Below are positions 1 to 8,146 of a DNA stretch of 25,887 nucleotides, piece by piece. The position numbers and the translations under genes were made by a program. Location: the NCBI GenBank assembly GCA_003248935.1, contig QFQF01000025.1:1-25887 (forward strand), written 5' to 3'. Position 1 is the first letter of the stretch, and each line of letters begins with the position of its first letter. The stretch is from Sphingobium sp. (GTDB lineage Bacteria > Pseudomonadota > Alphaproteobacteria > Sphingomonadales > Sphingomonadaceae). A model generated the notes under the pieces. The model ran no database searches. It saw only the letters and a program-made list of their open reading frames with translations, and was not told where the DNA came from.

Positions 1-61
1 CTATGTTGGCGACCAGCCAGAACCCTGTCCAATCAGGCAGCGCCCCGTCCGGTGAGAGGGG

Positions 62-90
62 CCTCTAAGGGGCTCTTCCGAAACCGTCAA
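62..90 (-). promoter_or_regulatory. Strong sigma70-like promoter pointing off the left edge
   Basis: Read on the minus strand there is TTGACG (90-85), a 17-base spacer and TAGAGG (67-62), followed by a GC-rich stretch. The near-consensus -35, ideal spacing and GC-rich discriminator resemble promoters of stable RNA or highly expressed genes in sphingomonads. The target gene lies left of the window and cannot be identified. The rRNA/tRNA idea is inference only. Confidence 0.5.
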
Positions 91-128
91 GCGCTTTTTC
101 TCAAATAGTTCACACGATGTCGTCAGGC

Positions 129-143
129 GCCCGGAAACCGGGC
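129..143. other. Short perfect hairpin downstream of the PepSY gene
   Basis: GCCCGG-AAA-CCGGGC forms a 6-bp stem with a 3-base loop, 56-70 bases past the stop of the leftward PepSY gene. No T-tract follows on either strand, so it is at best a weak or Rho-assisted terminator. The rest of positions 1-198 shows no convincing gene. Confidence 0.3.
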
Positions 144-198
144 ATTCCTCCGCCAGCGCCCCGACAACTGTGCCCTCACCCCGCCGGTCGCATGCTCA

Positions 199-1653
199 TC
201 AAGGACAGATATCGGCCGACTCACCCCTGCCCCAACACATGAGCAGGACAGCCGCAAACAGGCCCAGCATGGCCGTCATCACAAGCGCACCGGTGGTGCC
301 AGCCCCACCCGTAGCGAGCGACACACAAACCAGGAATGCGAGCGATGCCGACGCGAAGCGGACAGACCACAGCCTTACCCGCTCCCCAGACCCCAGACAT
401 GCCATGCCTGCCGTCGTCAGCGCCACGACCAGCCAGTAGGATGCCAGAGGGGCCAGCAGGGCAAGGCGCGCACTGGCCGCTGCCAGAGCGAAAGCGGGTA
501 TCTGCCCCCAGACAAACGCCACCCACAGGCACTCCCGCACGGGAACCGGCCGCCCCTGCTCCCGCCGCCGGATCAGCCATATCCGGACGCCGGTCGCGAT
601 CACCGTGCAGAGCCCCGTTCCCAGAACGACATAGATCAGCTTGATCCAAATCCCGCCATAGGTGCCGAAATGCAGCGGCTGAACCATGCCGTATATGCGC
701 ATCCCCACGCTGCCGTCGGTGAAACCCGCCTTGGCGAGCAGGCGCCCGTCGGGTGCGAAGGTCCAGGCTTCCATTCGGGACAGATGACCGGGCACAGCTG
801 CCGCGATCTGCACGATCTGGCCGGCGGTCCCGGCGTGGTCGAAGCGCACATAGGTGATCGGCGATCCGGGCGCCCCGGCCTCGATCGCCCGGATCATCGG
901 TGCGATGTCGGGCAAGGGGGCTGGACGGTGATCGTCACTGGCCATCGGCCCCAGCAGCGCGCCGATCGCTTTCTCCTGATCTCCCTGATAGGCGATCAGG
1001 GCAAGCACGCCGATGATGAGCCCCGCAAGGCCGAGCAGAGAGCCCGTCAGGCTGACGATCAGGTGGAACGGCAGCGCCCAGACGCCGATGCGGTTGTGCA
1101 GGTCGGCATTGGCCAGCCGGCGCGACCCGCCCCAGCGGAGGCGGAACGCATCCCGGATGATCCGGCGATGGGCAAGCACGCCGGAAATCAGGCTCGCCAG
1201 CAATATCGTGCCGATGATCCCGACCAGATACGCTCCATAGGGCGCGGGCAGGTGGAGATTATAGTGATGGTCCCGGACGAAGTCGGTCCAGGGCGTCTCG
1301 GGGCGATTTCGCAGCCGCCCGCTCGCGTCGGCAGCCCACGACGCCCGCCGCCCTTCGTCATAGGCGAAGACGATCAGTTGCGGCAATGTCGGACTGGGCG
1401 TGATGATCGAGAGGTCGTGATCGAAACCGGCCGCCCGCGCCCTGGCATATCCGGCAGTGGCGACGGCAGCGAGCCGTTCGGGCGTGACGCTCTCGACGCG
1501 GGGTGCCTCGGGGCGTTCCCACACGGTCAGTTCGTCGATCAGCACGGCGAGCGTACCACTGACGCAGACGAGGTAAATCGCCGCGCAGAACAGCAGGCCG
1601 ATAAGACCATGCGCACGCAGCAGGGCCGCGGAAAAGATGCGGGACGGCGTCAT
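199..1653 (-). CDS. PepSY-associated TM helix family membrane protein
   Basis: A 484-residue inner-membrane protein of the PepSY_TM (PiuB-like) family, often found with iron or siderophore uptake and thought to act in iron reduction or electron transfer. Predicted membrane segments lie near residues 16-38, 141-162, 188-221 and 335-361, with four more hydrophobic segments after residue 374. A large soluble loop spans about 40-125 and another about 225-330. Histidines close to the membrane (H129, H130, H134, H162, H186, H197, H328) could bind haem or metal, which is inference. The four extra C-terminal helices make it longer than the minimal family form. It begins 7 bases after the stop of the small membrane gene, so the two are co-transcribed. 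The Fur-like site upstream of that gene fits iron regulation. The ribosome binding site is weak, suggesting translational coupling. Confidence 0.8.
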   Translation of the reverse strand: MTPSRIFSAALLRAHGLIGLLFCAAIYLVCVSGTLAVLIDELTVWERPEAPRVESVTPERLAAVATAGYARARAAGFDHDLSIITPSPTLPQLIVFAYDEGRRASWAADASGRLRNRPETPWTDFVRDHHYNLHLPAPYGAYLVGIIGTILLASLISGVLAHRRIIRDAFRLRWGGSRRLANADLHNRIGVWALPFHLIVSLTGSLLGLAGLIIGVLALIAYQGDQEKAIGALLGPMASDDHRPAPLPDIAPMIRAIEAGAPGSPITYVRFDHAGTAGQIVQIAAAVPGHLSRMEAWTFAPDGRLLAKAGFTDGSVGMRIYGMVQPLHFGTYGGIWIKLIYVVLGTGLCTVIATGVRIWLIRRREQGRPVPVRECLWVAFVWGQIPAFALAAASARLALLAPLASYWLVVALTTAGMACLGSGERVRLWSVRFASASLAFLVCVSLATGGAGTTGALVMTAMLGLFAAVLLMCWGRGESADICP

Positions 1654-1660
1654 CGGGCGA

Positions 1661-2209
1661 TCACAGTTGCGGAGCGAAGGCGATCGCGAAGCCGAGACCG
1701 CCTGCCCCGGCCAGCCACACTGCGGTACGCCCCGGCCGCTGGACCGAAAGCGTCCAGACGATGAACGCGGCCCAAAGCGAGGGAACGATCAGCCCCGCCA
1801 GGATCAGGCGCGTCTGCTCAACCATCGGCGCGCACAGAGCGACGGCGACGCCGACACCGAGGGCGGCGATGAGGCCCAGCGGTCCCGCGACGAGCCCCCG
1901 GACAAGGCCGCGCAGCCTGTAGCCGAACGCCTGTGCCGGCGCTTGGGCGATGCGCGCCCGTGCCTTCGCTTCGCGCGGCTCACGGCGCTCGATGCGCGTC
2001 AGGATGAAGCCGAAAGCCAGCAGTGCCGCGCTTTCGAGCGCCAGTGCGGTGCCGATCTCCGGCCCGTAACCCCATATCCAGACGGTTGTAGATACGGCCC
2101 ACAACGCGCACGCGGCGACGCTGTAGATGCGCGATCGCCCCTGCCAACCACGATGCGCCGCCACAATCCCGGCCAGCGACAACACCGGTCCCAACACAAC
2201 AGCCGTCAT
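1661..2209 (-). CDS. Small polytopic membrane protein of unknown function
   Basis: A 182-residue, very hydrophobic protein with about five predicted membrane helices and a short basic, charged loop near the middle (motif RIERREPREAKARAR). I do not recognise a named family. The ATG at 2209 is chosen because AAAGGGGG lies about 7 bases before it; a TTG 57 bases upstream keeps the frame open but has no ribosome binding site and would put the Fur-like element inside the gene. It sits directly before the PepSY membrane protein, with 7 bases between them, so a role in the same iron-linked membrane process is likely but unproven. Confidence 0.65.
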   Translation of the reverse strand: MTAVVLGPVLSLAGIVAAHRGWQGRSRIYSVAACALWAVSTTVWIWGYGPEIGTALALESAALLAFGFILTRIERREPREAKARARIAQAPAQAFGYRLRGLVRGLVAGPLGLIAALGVGVAVALCAPMVEQTRLILAGLIVPSLWAAFIVWTLSVQRPGRTAVWLAGAGGLGFAIAFAPQL

Positions 2210-2240
2210 CCGGATACCCCCTTTATCCGGACGGTATTGG

Positions 2241-2259
2241 AATTGATATTGTCTCGCAA
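2241..2259 (-). promoter_or_regulatory. Fur-box-like operator
   Basis: Minus strand TTGCGAGACAATATCAATT resembles alphaproteobacterial Fur boxes of the form TTGCGAATnATTnTCAATT, with the two outer blocks TTGCGA and TCAATT intact. It lies 32-50 bases upstream of the small membrane gene start at 2209, where a repressor could block the promoter. The two genes it would control are of an iron-associated type, which supports the call. The centre is degenerate, so certainty is moderate. Confidence 0.45.
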
Positions 2260-2285
2260 TAGCCAATTAATAGCGCGGCGTGCAC

Positions 2286-2310
2286 GACCCATTCCGGGGG
2301 AAATCGGGTC
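2286..2310. terminator. Possible hairpin terminator after the GMC gene
   Basis: GACCCATT pairs with AATCGGGTC (one bulged base) around a G-rich loop, 29-53 bases beyond the GMC oxidoreductase stop at 2339. It separates the dehydrogenase operon from the Fur-like promoter of the next operon. There is no T-tract, so intrinsic termination is uncertain. Confidence 0.3.
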
Positions 2311-2338
2311 ATGCCCCCCATGCTGGCCCCCCGCCCCT

Positions 2339-3892
2339 CTAGAGGCGCCCCGCCTTGACCGCGTTGTCGATATACTCCGCCTGCCGCAGCACCAGCGCGA
2401 CGATCGTCAGCGTCGGATTGCAGCCGCCCGAGGTCGGAAACAGGCTGCCGTCCGAGATGAACAGATTGTCGATGTCGTGCGTCTGCCCATATGGCGTGCA
2501 GACGCTGGCCTTCGGATCGGTCCCCATGCGCGCGGTGCCCATGTTGTGGGTTGCGGGGATATAATCCCCCATCTCGACCACCTGCTCGGCACCCAGCGCC
2601 TCATAGATCTTGCGCCCCTTCGCCCAGGCATAGGTCTTCATCGCGATGGTGTTCGGATGGTCTTCATAATGGATCACCGGCACAGGCAGGCCATAGCCGT
2701 CCCGCTCTGTCGGATGGAGCGTGATGCCGTTGGAAAGCTGCGGCGGATCTTCGCCGGTCAGCAGCATGCCGGCGAGCTGGTCATATTTGTCCAGCACCGA
2801 CGTGAGTTCCTGCCCCCAGCCGCCGATCATCATGTTCTTCGCCAGTATCTCCGGGGTGAAGGGTACCGTGCTGATCAGGAAGCCGCCGGCAAAGCCGCGC
2901 TCTGGCCGGTGGCGACGCTCGTCCCGCACGACGCCCGCCAGGTGGGTCTGCCGATAGAAATGCACCTTGCCCGGCATCACGCCCATCACCTGGATGGTGA
3001 AGTGGCGCATATAGTTGCGCCCGACGAGGCCGCTGCTGTTCGCCAGTCCGTTGGCGAACCGCGCGCTCCTGGTATTGAGCAGCAGGCGGGTCGTCTCGAC
3101 GACGTTTCCGGCGACGGAAACGGCCCGTGCCTTTTGCGTGACGGTCTTGCCCTTGTGCAGATAGGTGACGCTCTCCACCCGGCCCGCATCGTTGAGGGCG
3201 ATGGACGTGACCATCGATTCCGGCCGCAACTCGAAACGGCCCGTCGCCTCGGCCCGGGGAATTTCGGTGTAAAGGGTCGACCATTTGGCACCGACCGCGC
3301 AGCCGGACGTACAGAAACCGAGTTGCTGGCAGGACGGCCGGTCATCGCGATCGATCGAATTGATCGCCATGTTGTGGGTGTCGATGTCGGTATAGCCGCA
3401 TTTGCGCGCGCCCGCCTCCAGCACCTTGAAGTTGTTGCCGCCGGGCAGGAACGGCATGCCGTGCTTCCCGGTCACGCCCATGCGGATTTCCGCCTTGTCA
3501 TACCAGGGCGCGATCTCCTCCGGTGTCACCGGCCAGTCGACCAGGGTCGTGTCGGGCAACGCGCCATAAGTCGACAGCGCCCGCATCTCGCTCTGTTCGA
3601 ACCGGGGGCAGGCGCCGGTCCAGTGCATCGTGGTGCCGCCGACTGTCTTGCATCCCCAGACCGGGAAATTGGGGTCGGGCTTGCCCGTCGCCATGCGCCG
3701 GTCGAGCCAGGTCAGCTTGTCGAACATGACCGCCTCGTCATTGACGACATCGGACAGTTCGAGCCGGGGCCCGGCCTCCAGACAGACGACCTTGTGCCCC
3801 ATCTGCGCGAGTTCGTTCGACAGGGTGCCGCCCGCGGCACCCGAACCGATCACGACGAAGACGGAGGAGTCATCGAGCGCGAAGCTGGTCAT
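2339..3892 (-). CDS. GMC-family FAD dehydrogenase, Fe-S cluster type
   Basis: A 517-residue flavoprotein of the glucose-methanol-choline family, closest in layout to gluconate 2-dehydrogenase and bacterial FAD-glucose dehydrogenase large subunits. It should oxidise a hydroxyl group of an alcohol or sugar-like substrate. The FAD-binding GSGAAGG is at residues 16-22, GGTTMHW follows near 85-91, and the C-terminal active-site pair is H449 (HNMGTARMG) and N492 (CNPTLT). C188, C194 and C198 (RPSC-x5-C-x3-C) align with the cysteines that bind a 3Fe-4S cluster in Burkholderia FAD-glucose dehydrogenase, so electrons probably leave by an Fe-S cluster to a cytochrome. There is no signal peptide; export would be by piggy-back on the Tat-signal small subunit, whose gene overlaps it by 4 bases (ATGA). 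The substrate is unknown. Confidence 0.87.
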   Translation of the reverse strand: MTSFALDDSSVFVVIGSGAAGGTLSNELAQMGHKVVCLEAGPRLELSDVVNDEAVMFDKLTWLDRRMATGKPDPNFPVWGCKTVGGTTMHWTGACPRFEQSEMRALSTYGALPDTTLVDWPVTPEEIAPWYDKAEIRMGVTGKHGMPFLPGGNNFKVLEAGARKCGYTDIDTHNMAINSIDRDDRPSCQQLGFCTSGCAVGAKWSTLYTEIPRAEATGRFELRPESMVTSIALNDAGRVESVTYLHKGKTVTQKARAVSVAGNVVETTRLLLNTRSARFANGLANSSGLVGRNYMRHFTIQVMGVMPGKVHFYRQTHLAGVVRDERRHRPERGFAGGFLISTVPFTPEILAKNMMIGGWGQELTSVLDKYDQLAGMLLTGEDPPQLSNGITLHPTERDGYGLPVPVIHYEDHPNTIAMKTYAWAKGRKIYEALGAEQVVEMGDYIPATHNMGTARMGTDPKASVCTPYGQTHDIDNLFISDGSLFPTSGGCNPTLTIVALVLRQAEYIDNAVKAGRL

Positions 3893-4413
3893 GCCGTTGC
3901 TCCCGCCGCCGTCGCCGCGACCGCCTTGGGCAGCCAGTCGATGTCGTTGAAACCGCGATCGTGATAGCCGCCATATTCGACCGATGACCCTTCATAGCCG
4001 ACCATCTTCCACACCTCGGCATTGCGATAGATAAGCTCCGCGCCGCGCCACTGGATCGCCTTGAAGAACGGTTCCTGATCGATCTTGTCGACCAGGCTCT
4101 TGCGGATCACGGACGGCAATTCGAAGAACGGCGCGATGTGCGAGCCATCCAGCAAAGCAAGGCCCCGGTCATGCTCGGCGACGGCGGCGGACTTGGCCTT
4201 GATCTCCGCCAGATAGCTGTTGGCGACGCCAAGATAGAAATCGTCCGCCAGCCGGGCGTGCGGAAAGATCGTCCTGAGCAGCACTGCCGTCGACCGGGCC
4301 CGGCGATCGGGCACCGTAGTGGCGGCGAAGGCCCCGGCGGGAAGCGCAATGAGGGAGGCCGCGAGGGCGATGCCGCGCACCGCCCCCCGCCGTGTCAACG
4401 GAGTACTGATCAT
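3889..4413 (-). CDS. Gluconate 2-dehydrogenase subunit 3 family protein
   Basis: A 174-residue small subunit of a periplasmic flavoprotein dehydrogenase. The N-terminus has twin arginines followed by a hydrophobic stretch and an AxA-type cleavage site (TRRGAVRG... GAFA, about residues 7-30), fitting a Tat signal that would carry the folded large subunit across the membrane. The mature part is mostly helical, with motifs near LLRTIFPHA and the aromatic C-terminal block EVWKMVGYEGS typical of this family. Its stop overlaps the GMC start by 4 bases, indicating translational coupling and a fixed ratio. It begins 12 bases after the stop of the TonB receptor gene, so receptor, small subunit and flavoprotein form one operon. 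Confidence 0.83.
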   Translation of the reverse strand: MISTPLTRRGAVRGIALAASLIALPAGAFAATTVPDRRARSTAVLLRTIFPHARLADDFYLGVANSYLAEIKAKSAAVAEHDRGLALLDGSHIAPFFELPSVIRKSLVDKIDQEPFFKAIQWRGAELIYRNAEVWKMVGYEGSSVEYGGYHDRGFNDIDWLPKAVAATAAGATA

Positions 4414-4425
4414 ATTATCTGGACC

Positions 4426-6711
4426 TCAGAAGGAGAAACCGGCCTTCACATAATATTGGCGGCCCCGGTCATAGCTCTGCATGTAGAAGCCGAACGAGGG
4501 CTGGTAGTCGCCGAACGTACGGAACTTCTTGTTGCCGATATTATCGACCCCGACCGTCAGCGAGTAGGTCTTGCTGGTGTCCTGCCACCGCAGGTTGCCG
4601 TTGAAGATGCTGTAGCCGGGCTGGTACAGTTCCGGCGTGTTGATGCCGTTCGCGTTGGTGAAGAAGCCGGAGCGATAGGACCAGTCGACGTGAGGCGTGA
4701 GCGAACCCATGCCGGCGAGGTCGGCCTCCTTCTCCGCCGAAGCGCTGACGGTCCATTTGGACACGAACACAAAGCGGGAGTCGAGCGTCAGGCCCTGCAC
4801 GCCATCATCCAGTTCCTTGAACTTGGCGTCGGTCAGGCCCACGGCGGCGTTGAACCGCCATCCGTCCGCCGGGACGAAGTTGGTTTCCAGTTCGAAACCC
4901 TGGATGCGTGCCTTACCCGCGTTGGTGATGAACGGGCCGACCCGCGTCGCGTCCGCCACCAGCAACTGCATGTTGTTGTAGTCGGTATAGAAGGCCGAGC
5001 CGTTCAGACGCAGACGATTGTCGAGCGCCATCAGCTTGAAGCCCGCCTCGTAGGAATCCACCGTCTCCGGCTTGAAGCTGGGCAGGTTGGGCTCCGGCGG
5101 GAAGATGCGCTGGGTATAGCCACCGCCCTTGAAGCCCTGCGAATAGGTCGCGTAGAGCATGAAGTCCCGGGTCGCCTGATAGGACAGGTTGACCATCGGC
5201 GTCCACTTCTTGACGTTCGCCTTGACCGTTTCATAGGGCACGATCCGGGTGCCCGTCGGAATGCTCAGGAACGGTTCCAGCGTCGAGATGACGTACTGGT
5301 CGGGAAGATAGTCCTTCCGGTCGTCCGTGTAGCGGATACCGCCCGTCAGGGTCAGCTGGTCGGTGATCTTGTAGCCGAGCTGGGCAAAGGCGGCCCAGTT
5401 CTTGTAGTTGTAATAGCCGCCCGACTGCGCCTCCACGACCAGGAACTGCAGCGGATTGATGTCCCTGCCCTTCTCCTTGAAGAAATAGAGGCCGGTGACC
5501 CAGTTCAGCCGGTCGTCGAGCGCCTTGCCGACGACCTGAAACTCCTGGCTGAACTGCTTCTGGGTGAAGTCGTCGTAGACATAGTTGATCGAGAGGTTCG
5601 ATCCGTCGCGATCCTGCGCGAACGTGCCGTTGATCCGGCGAATGGCCGTGATCGACTTGAACTCGATGTCATCGGCCAGTTCGTAGGACGCCGTAAGCGA
5701 GGCCGACCATAGTTCAAGGTCCGAGAAGGTCTCGCCCGTCGCGTAATTGGTATCCTTGCTGAACAGCCGCTGGTTGTAGCAGGCGGTGTTGGACGCGGCA
5801 GCGGCGGTCAGGCAGTCGCCCGGGTTCGTCATGCCGCTGGCAATGAAGTTGTTGAGCGTGACGAAGCTGCCGCTCGCCGTCGGGTCGATGCCGGTCACCA
5901 CGACCGGAGCGCCATTGCTCTTGTCGCGGGTGTAGTCTGCGGCGATCGTCGCCTCGAACCGGCTGCCGACTGGAGCGAAGCGCAGCGCACCGCGCACCAT
6001 TTTCGTATCCTGATTGCCGAACTTCTTGCCCAGCGCAGGGGCGTCGACATAGCCGTCCTGGGAGAAGATGCCGCCGCTGATCTTCGCATAGAGCCCCTCG
6101 GTCAGCGGACCGCTGACCATGGCGCGGACGTTGATGCGATCGTCCGTGCCGTACTTGACGTCGCCCTTCGCCCTGAACGTGTCATCCGGCTGGATGGTCG
6201 TCAGGTTTATCGCGCCGCCGATCGTGTTGCGGCCGAACAGCGTACCCTGCGGACCACGCAGCACCTCGACGGAATTCACGTCGATCAGGTCGAACACGCC
6301 GCCGGCCGTACGGCCCAGATAGACGCCATCGATGTAGATGCCGACACCGGGCTCGACCGTCGGCGCAAAGTCGTTCTGGCCGATGCCGCGAATATAGACG
6401 GCGGCGTTGGATGCGATGCCGCTGTTCGACGGAATGTTCGCGAACGTCAGGTTCGGCGTGAAGTCCTGAATCCGGTTGACCTGCGTGATGCCCTGCGCCT
6501 CAAGCCGCTCGGCGCTGAACGCCGTGATCGAAATCGGCGTATTCTGAAGGTTCTCACTCTGCTTGCGCGCGGTGACGGTGATGGTCTCCAGACCGTCGGC
6601 AGCGCCCTCCGCCTGATCCTGCGCCAGCGCGGACAGGCTGGTGCCGGACAAGGCACCGGTGATGATGGCTGCGACCAAAGCGCGGCGTTTCCGCCCGAAC
6701 ATCGGTATCAT
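4426..6711 (-). CDS. TonB-dependent outer-membrane receptor
   Basis: A 761-residue receptor that imports a substrate across the outer membrane using TonB energy. It has a signal peptide ending near ALAQ, a TonB-box-like ETITVTA, a plug domain with YIRGIGQNDF and VEVLRGPQGTLFGRNTIGGAINL, and a 22-strand-type barrel ending in the aromatic C-terminus KAGFSF. The start at 6711 is preferred: AAAGGGG lies about 9 bases before it, whereas the ATG at 6732 overlaps that ribosome binding site. Two cysteines in an extracellular loop (GDC...TAC) may form a disulfide. It is the first gene of an operon with the Tat-signal subunit and GMC dehydrogenase, so its ligand is probably the substrate of the cluster rather than iron. 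The class resembles sphingomonad receptors of unknown ligand. Confidence 0.9.
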   Translation of the reverse strand: MIPMFGRKRRALVAAIITGALSGTSLSALAQDQAEGAADGLETITVTARKQSENLQNTPISITAFSAERLEAQGITQVNRIQDFTPNLTFANIPSNSGIASNAAVYIRGIGQNDFAPTVEPGVGIYIDGVYLGRTAGGVFDLIDVNSVEVLRGPQGTLFGRNTIGGAINLTTIQPDDTFRAKGDVKYGTDDRINVRAMVSGPLTEGLYAKISGGIFSQDGYVDAPALGKKFGNQDTKMVRGALRFAPVGSRFEATIAADYTRDKSNGAPVVVTGIDPTASGSFVTLNNFIASGMTNPGDCLTAAAASNTACYNQRLFSKDTNYATGETFSDLELWSASLTASYELADDIEFKSITAIRRINGTFAQDRDGSNLSINYVYDDFTQKQFSQEFQVVGKALDDRLNWVTGLYFFKEKGRDINPLQFLVVEAQSGGYYNYKNWAAFAQLGYKITDQLTLTGGIRYTDDRKDYLPDQYVISTLEPFLSIPTGTRIVPYETVKANVKKWTPMVNLSYQATRDFMLYATYSQGFKGGGYTQRIFPPEPNLPSFKPETVDSYEAGFKLMALDNRLRLNGSAFYTDYNNMQLLVADATRVGPFITNAGKARIQGFELETNFVPADGWRFNAAVGLTDAKFKELDDGVQGLTLDSRFVFVSKWTVSASAEKEADLAGMGSLTPHVDWSYRSGFFTNANGINTPELYQPGYSIFNGNLRWQDTSKTYSLTVGVDNIGNKKFRTFGDYQPSFGFYMQSYDRGRQYYVKAGFSF

Positions 6712-6812
6712 ATGGATAAACCCCTTTCGCATTCTGTTTTGTAAGGCCCTGCGAATTGCGTCGGTCTTTGCGCCGATCGTCCTGCACAGCCTCTCAATTC
6801 AGCGCGCGGGCT

Positions 6813-6831
6813 GCTATCCAGTATCCGCAAC
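6813..6831 (-). promoter_or_regulatory. Candidate AraC-regulator site upstream of the TonB receptor operon
   Basis: The minus strand reads GTTGCGGATACTGGATAGC, containing GTTGCGGATAC and a second partial GGATAGC. It lies 102-120 bases upstream of the receptor start. The same motif family occurs at 9713-9725 and twice at 14764-14800, always upstream of leftward genes and in the same orientation. It sits just beyond the amidase stop (6841), the only non-coding gap between these two operons. Confidence 0.45.
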
Positions 6832-6840
6832 GGTTGTGCG

Positions 6841-8142
6841 TCATGGGAACGAAACGTGCGGCGCGACGGTCTGCGGCATCCCCGGCAGTTCCAGCACCCC
6901 GCGCGCGAAGGCCAGCACCAGCCGGTCGGCGTTGCGCGGCCCCACCAGCATCATGCCGATCGGTAACCCCTCCCTGTCTACGCCATACGGCAGGCTGATC
7001 GACGGCAGGCCCGCCATGGAGTCGGGCCGGGTGAAGCGCGTGATCGTCGGAAACGCCGGCACATCCTGCCCGTCGAGGGTCAGCGTTTCACCCGTGTCCA
7101 GCGGCGGCGCCACGACCGGTGTTGTCGGCAGCAGCAACAGGTCGACCGCATCCGCGAACAGGCGCGCATAGGCCTGCTGCAACGCTGGCCAATGATGCCC
7201 GATCGCCCCGGCATAGGCGGCGGGCGGAACGGCCTGTCCGTCCGAGGCAAGGTGCAGCAGATGGGCAACGTCCGGCGTCGCCACGGACGCGAGCAGGTCG
7301 TCGAACGAGCGGCCGGTCAACGCCGGTGCGGAGGCAAGCAGCGACTGGTGCGATTCGTACAGCGCAATGGCAAAGCCGCATGCCTCATCCAGCGCGAAGA
7401 TCGGCGCCAGATCGACCGGCACGACCGCGTGCCCGCCACCGGCCAGCCTGTCGGCAAGCTCGGCATAGGCCTCTGCGACCGCAGGCTCCAGCACGCCCAG
7501 CGCCTCGCCCTGCGCGATCCCGATGCGCAGCGGCCGCGACGGCAGCATCGCGCGTCCGGCTGGCTCATCGGCCAGGATGGTGTCCGCCCATGCGATCCAG
7601 CGCAGGTCTCGCGCCATCAGGCCGATCGTGTCGCGACTGGGCGTGAGGGCGATCATGCCGTCGGCCGGATAGCGGCCGGTTGTCGGCCGGAAACCCGTCA
7701 CGCCGCAGAATGCCGCCGGGACACGCGCGGACCCGCCGGTGTCCGTGACCAGCGACAGATCGCCCAGCCCCAGCGCCAGCGCGGCGGCCGACCCGCCACT
7801 CGATCCACCGGCCACACGCGCGCGGTCATGCGGATTGACGATCGCGCCAGTCCATCCGTTCGCGCCCGTCACACCGAAGGCAAGCTCGTGTAGGGTCGTC
7901 TTGACCGGGAAACACCCGCCCTCCATCCGCAACAGGCGCACGGCGGCGGCGTCCCGCGACGCAACCACATCGGCAAAGAATGGCGAGCCCGCCGTCCACG
8001 GCATGCCCGCGACCGCGATATTGTCCTTCACAAGCACCAAGGGCGCGCTTCCTTCCGGAAACGCGCCCTCGTCCGTGGCTGCGATGGCGTTCAGTCGCCG
8101 CGCCTGACCGAGCAGGCGGGCCAATGGTGCCGAAGCGGTCAT
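6841..8142 (-). CDS. Amidase signature family hydrolase
   Basis: A 433-residue enzyme that hydrolyses a carboxamide to acid and amine or ammonia. The Ser-cisSer-Lys triad is visible: K39 (LVKDN), S114 in GGSSGGS and the nucleophile S138 in DTGGSARVP, with the usual 24-residue spacing between the serines. It lacks a signal peptide and should be cytoplasmic. The ATG at 8142 is chosen; it lies 4 bases after the aldehyde dehydrogenase stop, and a TTG 18 bases upstream would overlap that gene. It is the second gene of a two-gene operon after the aldehyde dehydrogenase, so its substrate is likely an intermediate or a relative of the compound handled there. Similar proteins are annotated as indoleacetamide, mandelamide or aryl-acylamide hydrolases, but the specificity cannot be read from the sequence. 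Confidence 0.87.
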   Translation of the reverse strand: MTASAPLARLLGQARRLNAIAATDEGAFPEGSAPLVLVKDNIAVAGMPWTAGSPFFADVVASRDAAAVRLLRMEGGCFPVKTTLHELAFGVTGANGWTGAIVNPHDRARVAGGSSGGSAAALALGLGDLSLVTDTGGSARVPAAFCGVTGFRPTTGRYPADGMIALTPSRDTIGLMARDLRWIAWADTILADEPAGRAMLPSRPLRIGIAQGEALGVLEPAVAEAYAELADRLAGGGHAVVPVDLAPIFALDEACGFAIALYESHQSLLASAPALTGRSFDDLLASVATPDVAHLLHLASDGQAVPPAAYAGAIGHHWPALQQAYARLFADAVDLLLLPTTPVVAPPLDTGETLTLDGQDVPAFPTITRFTRPDSMAGLPSISLPYGVDREGLPIGMMLVGPRNADRLVLAFARGVLELPGMPQTVAPHVSFP

Positions 8143-8146
8143 GCGA

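Noticed and set aside
3..68. Short frame starting at ATG 3 and ending at TAA 66
   Set aside because: No ribosome binding site or recognisable sequence is visible, and its end coincides with the -10 of the leftward promoter.
1637..3964. Long open frame of 775 codons on the plus strand
   Set aside because: It lies opposite the PepSY, small membrane and GMC genes, has no recognisable domain and is rich in Arg, Pro and Ala as expected for antisense frames in high-GC DNA.
4138..5712. Open frame of 524 codons on the plus strand
   Set aside because: Antisense to the clear TonB receptor gene and its partner; no domain or ribosome binding site.
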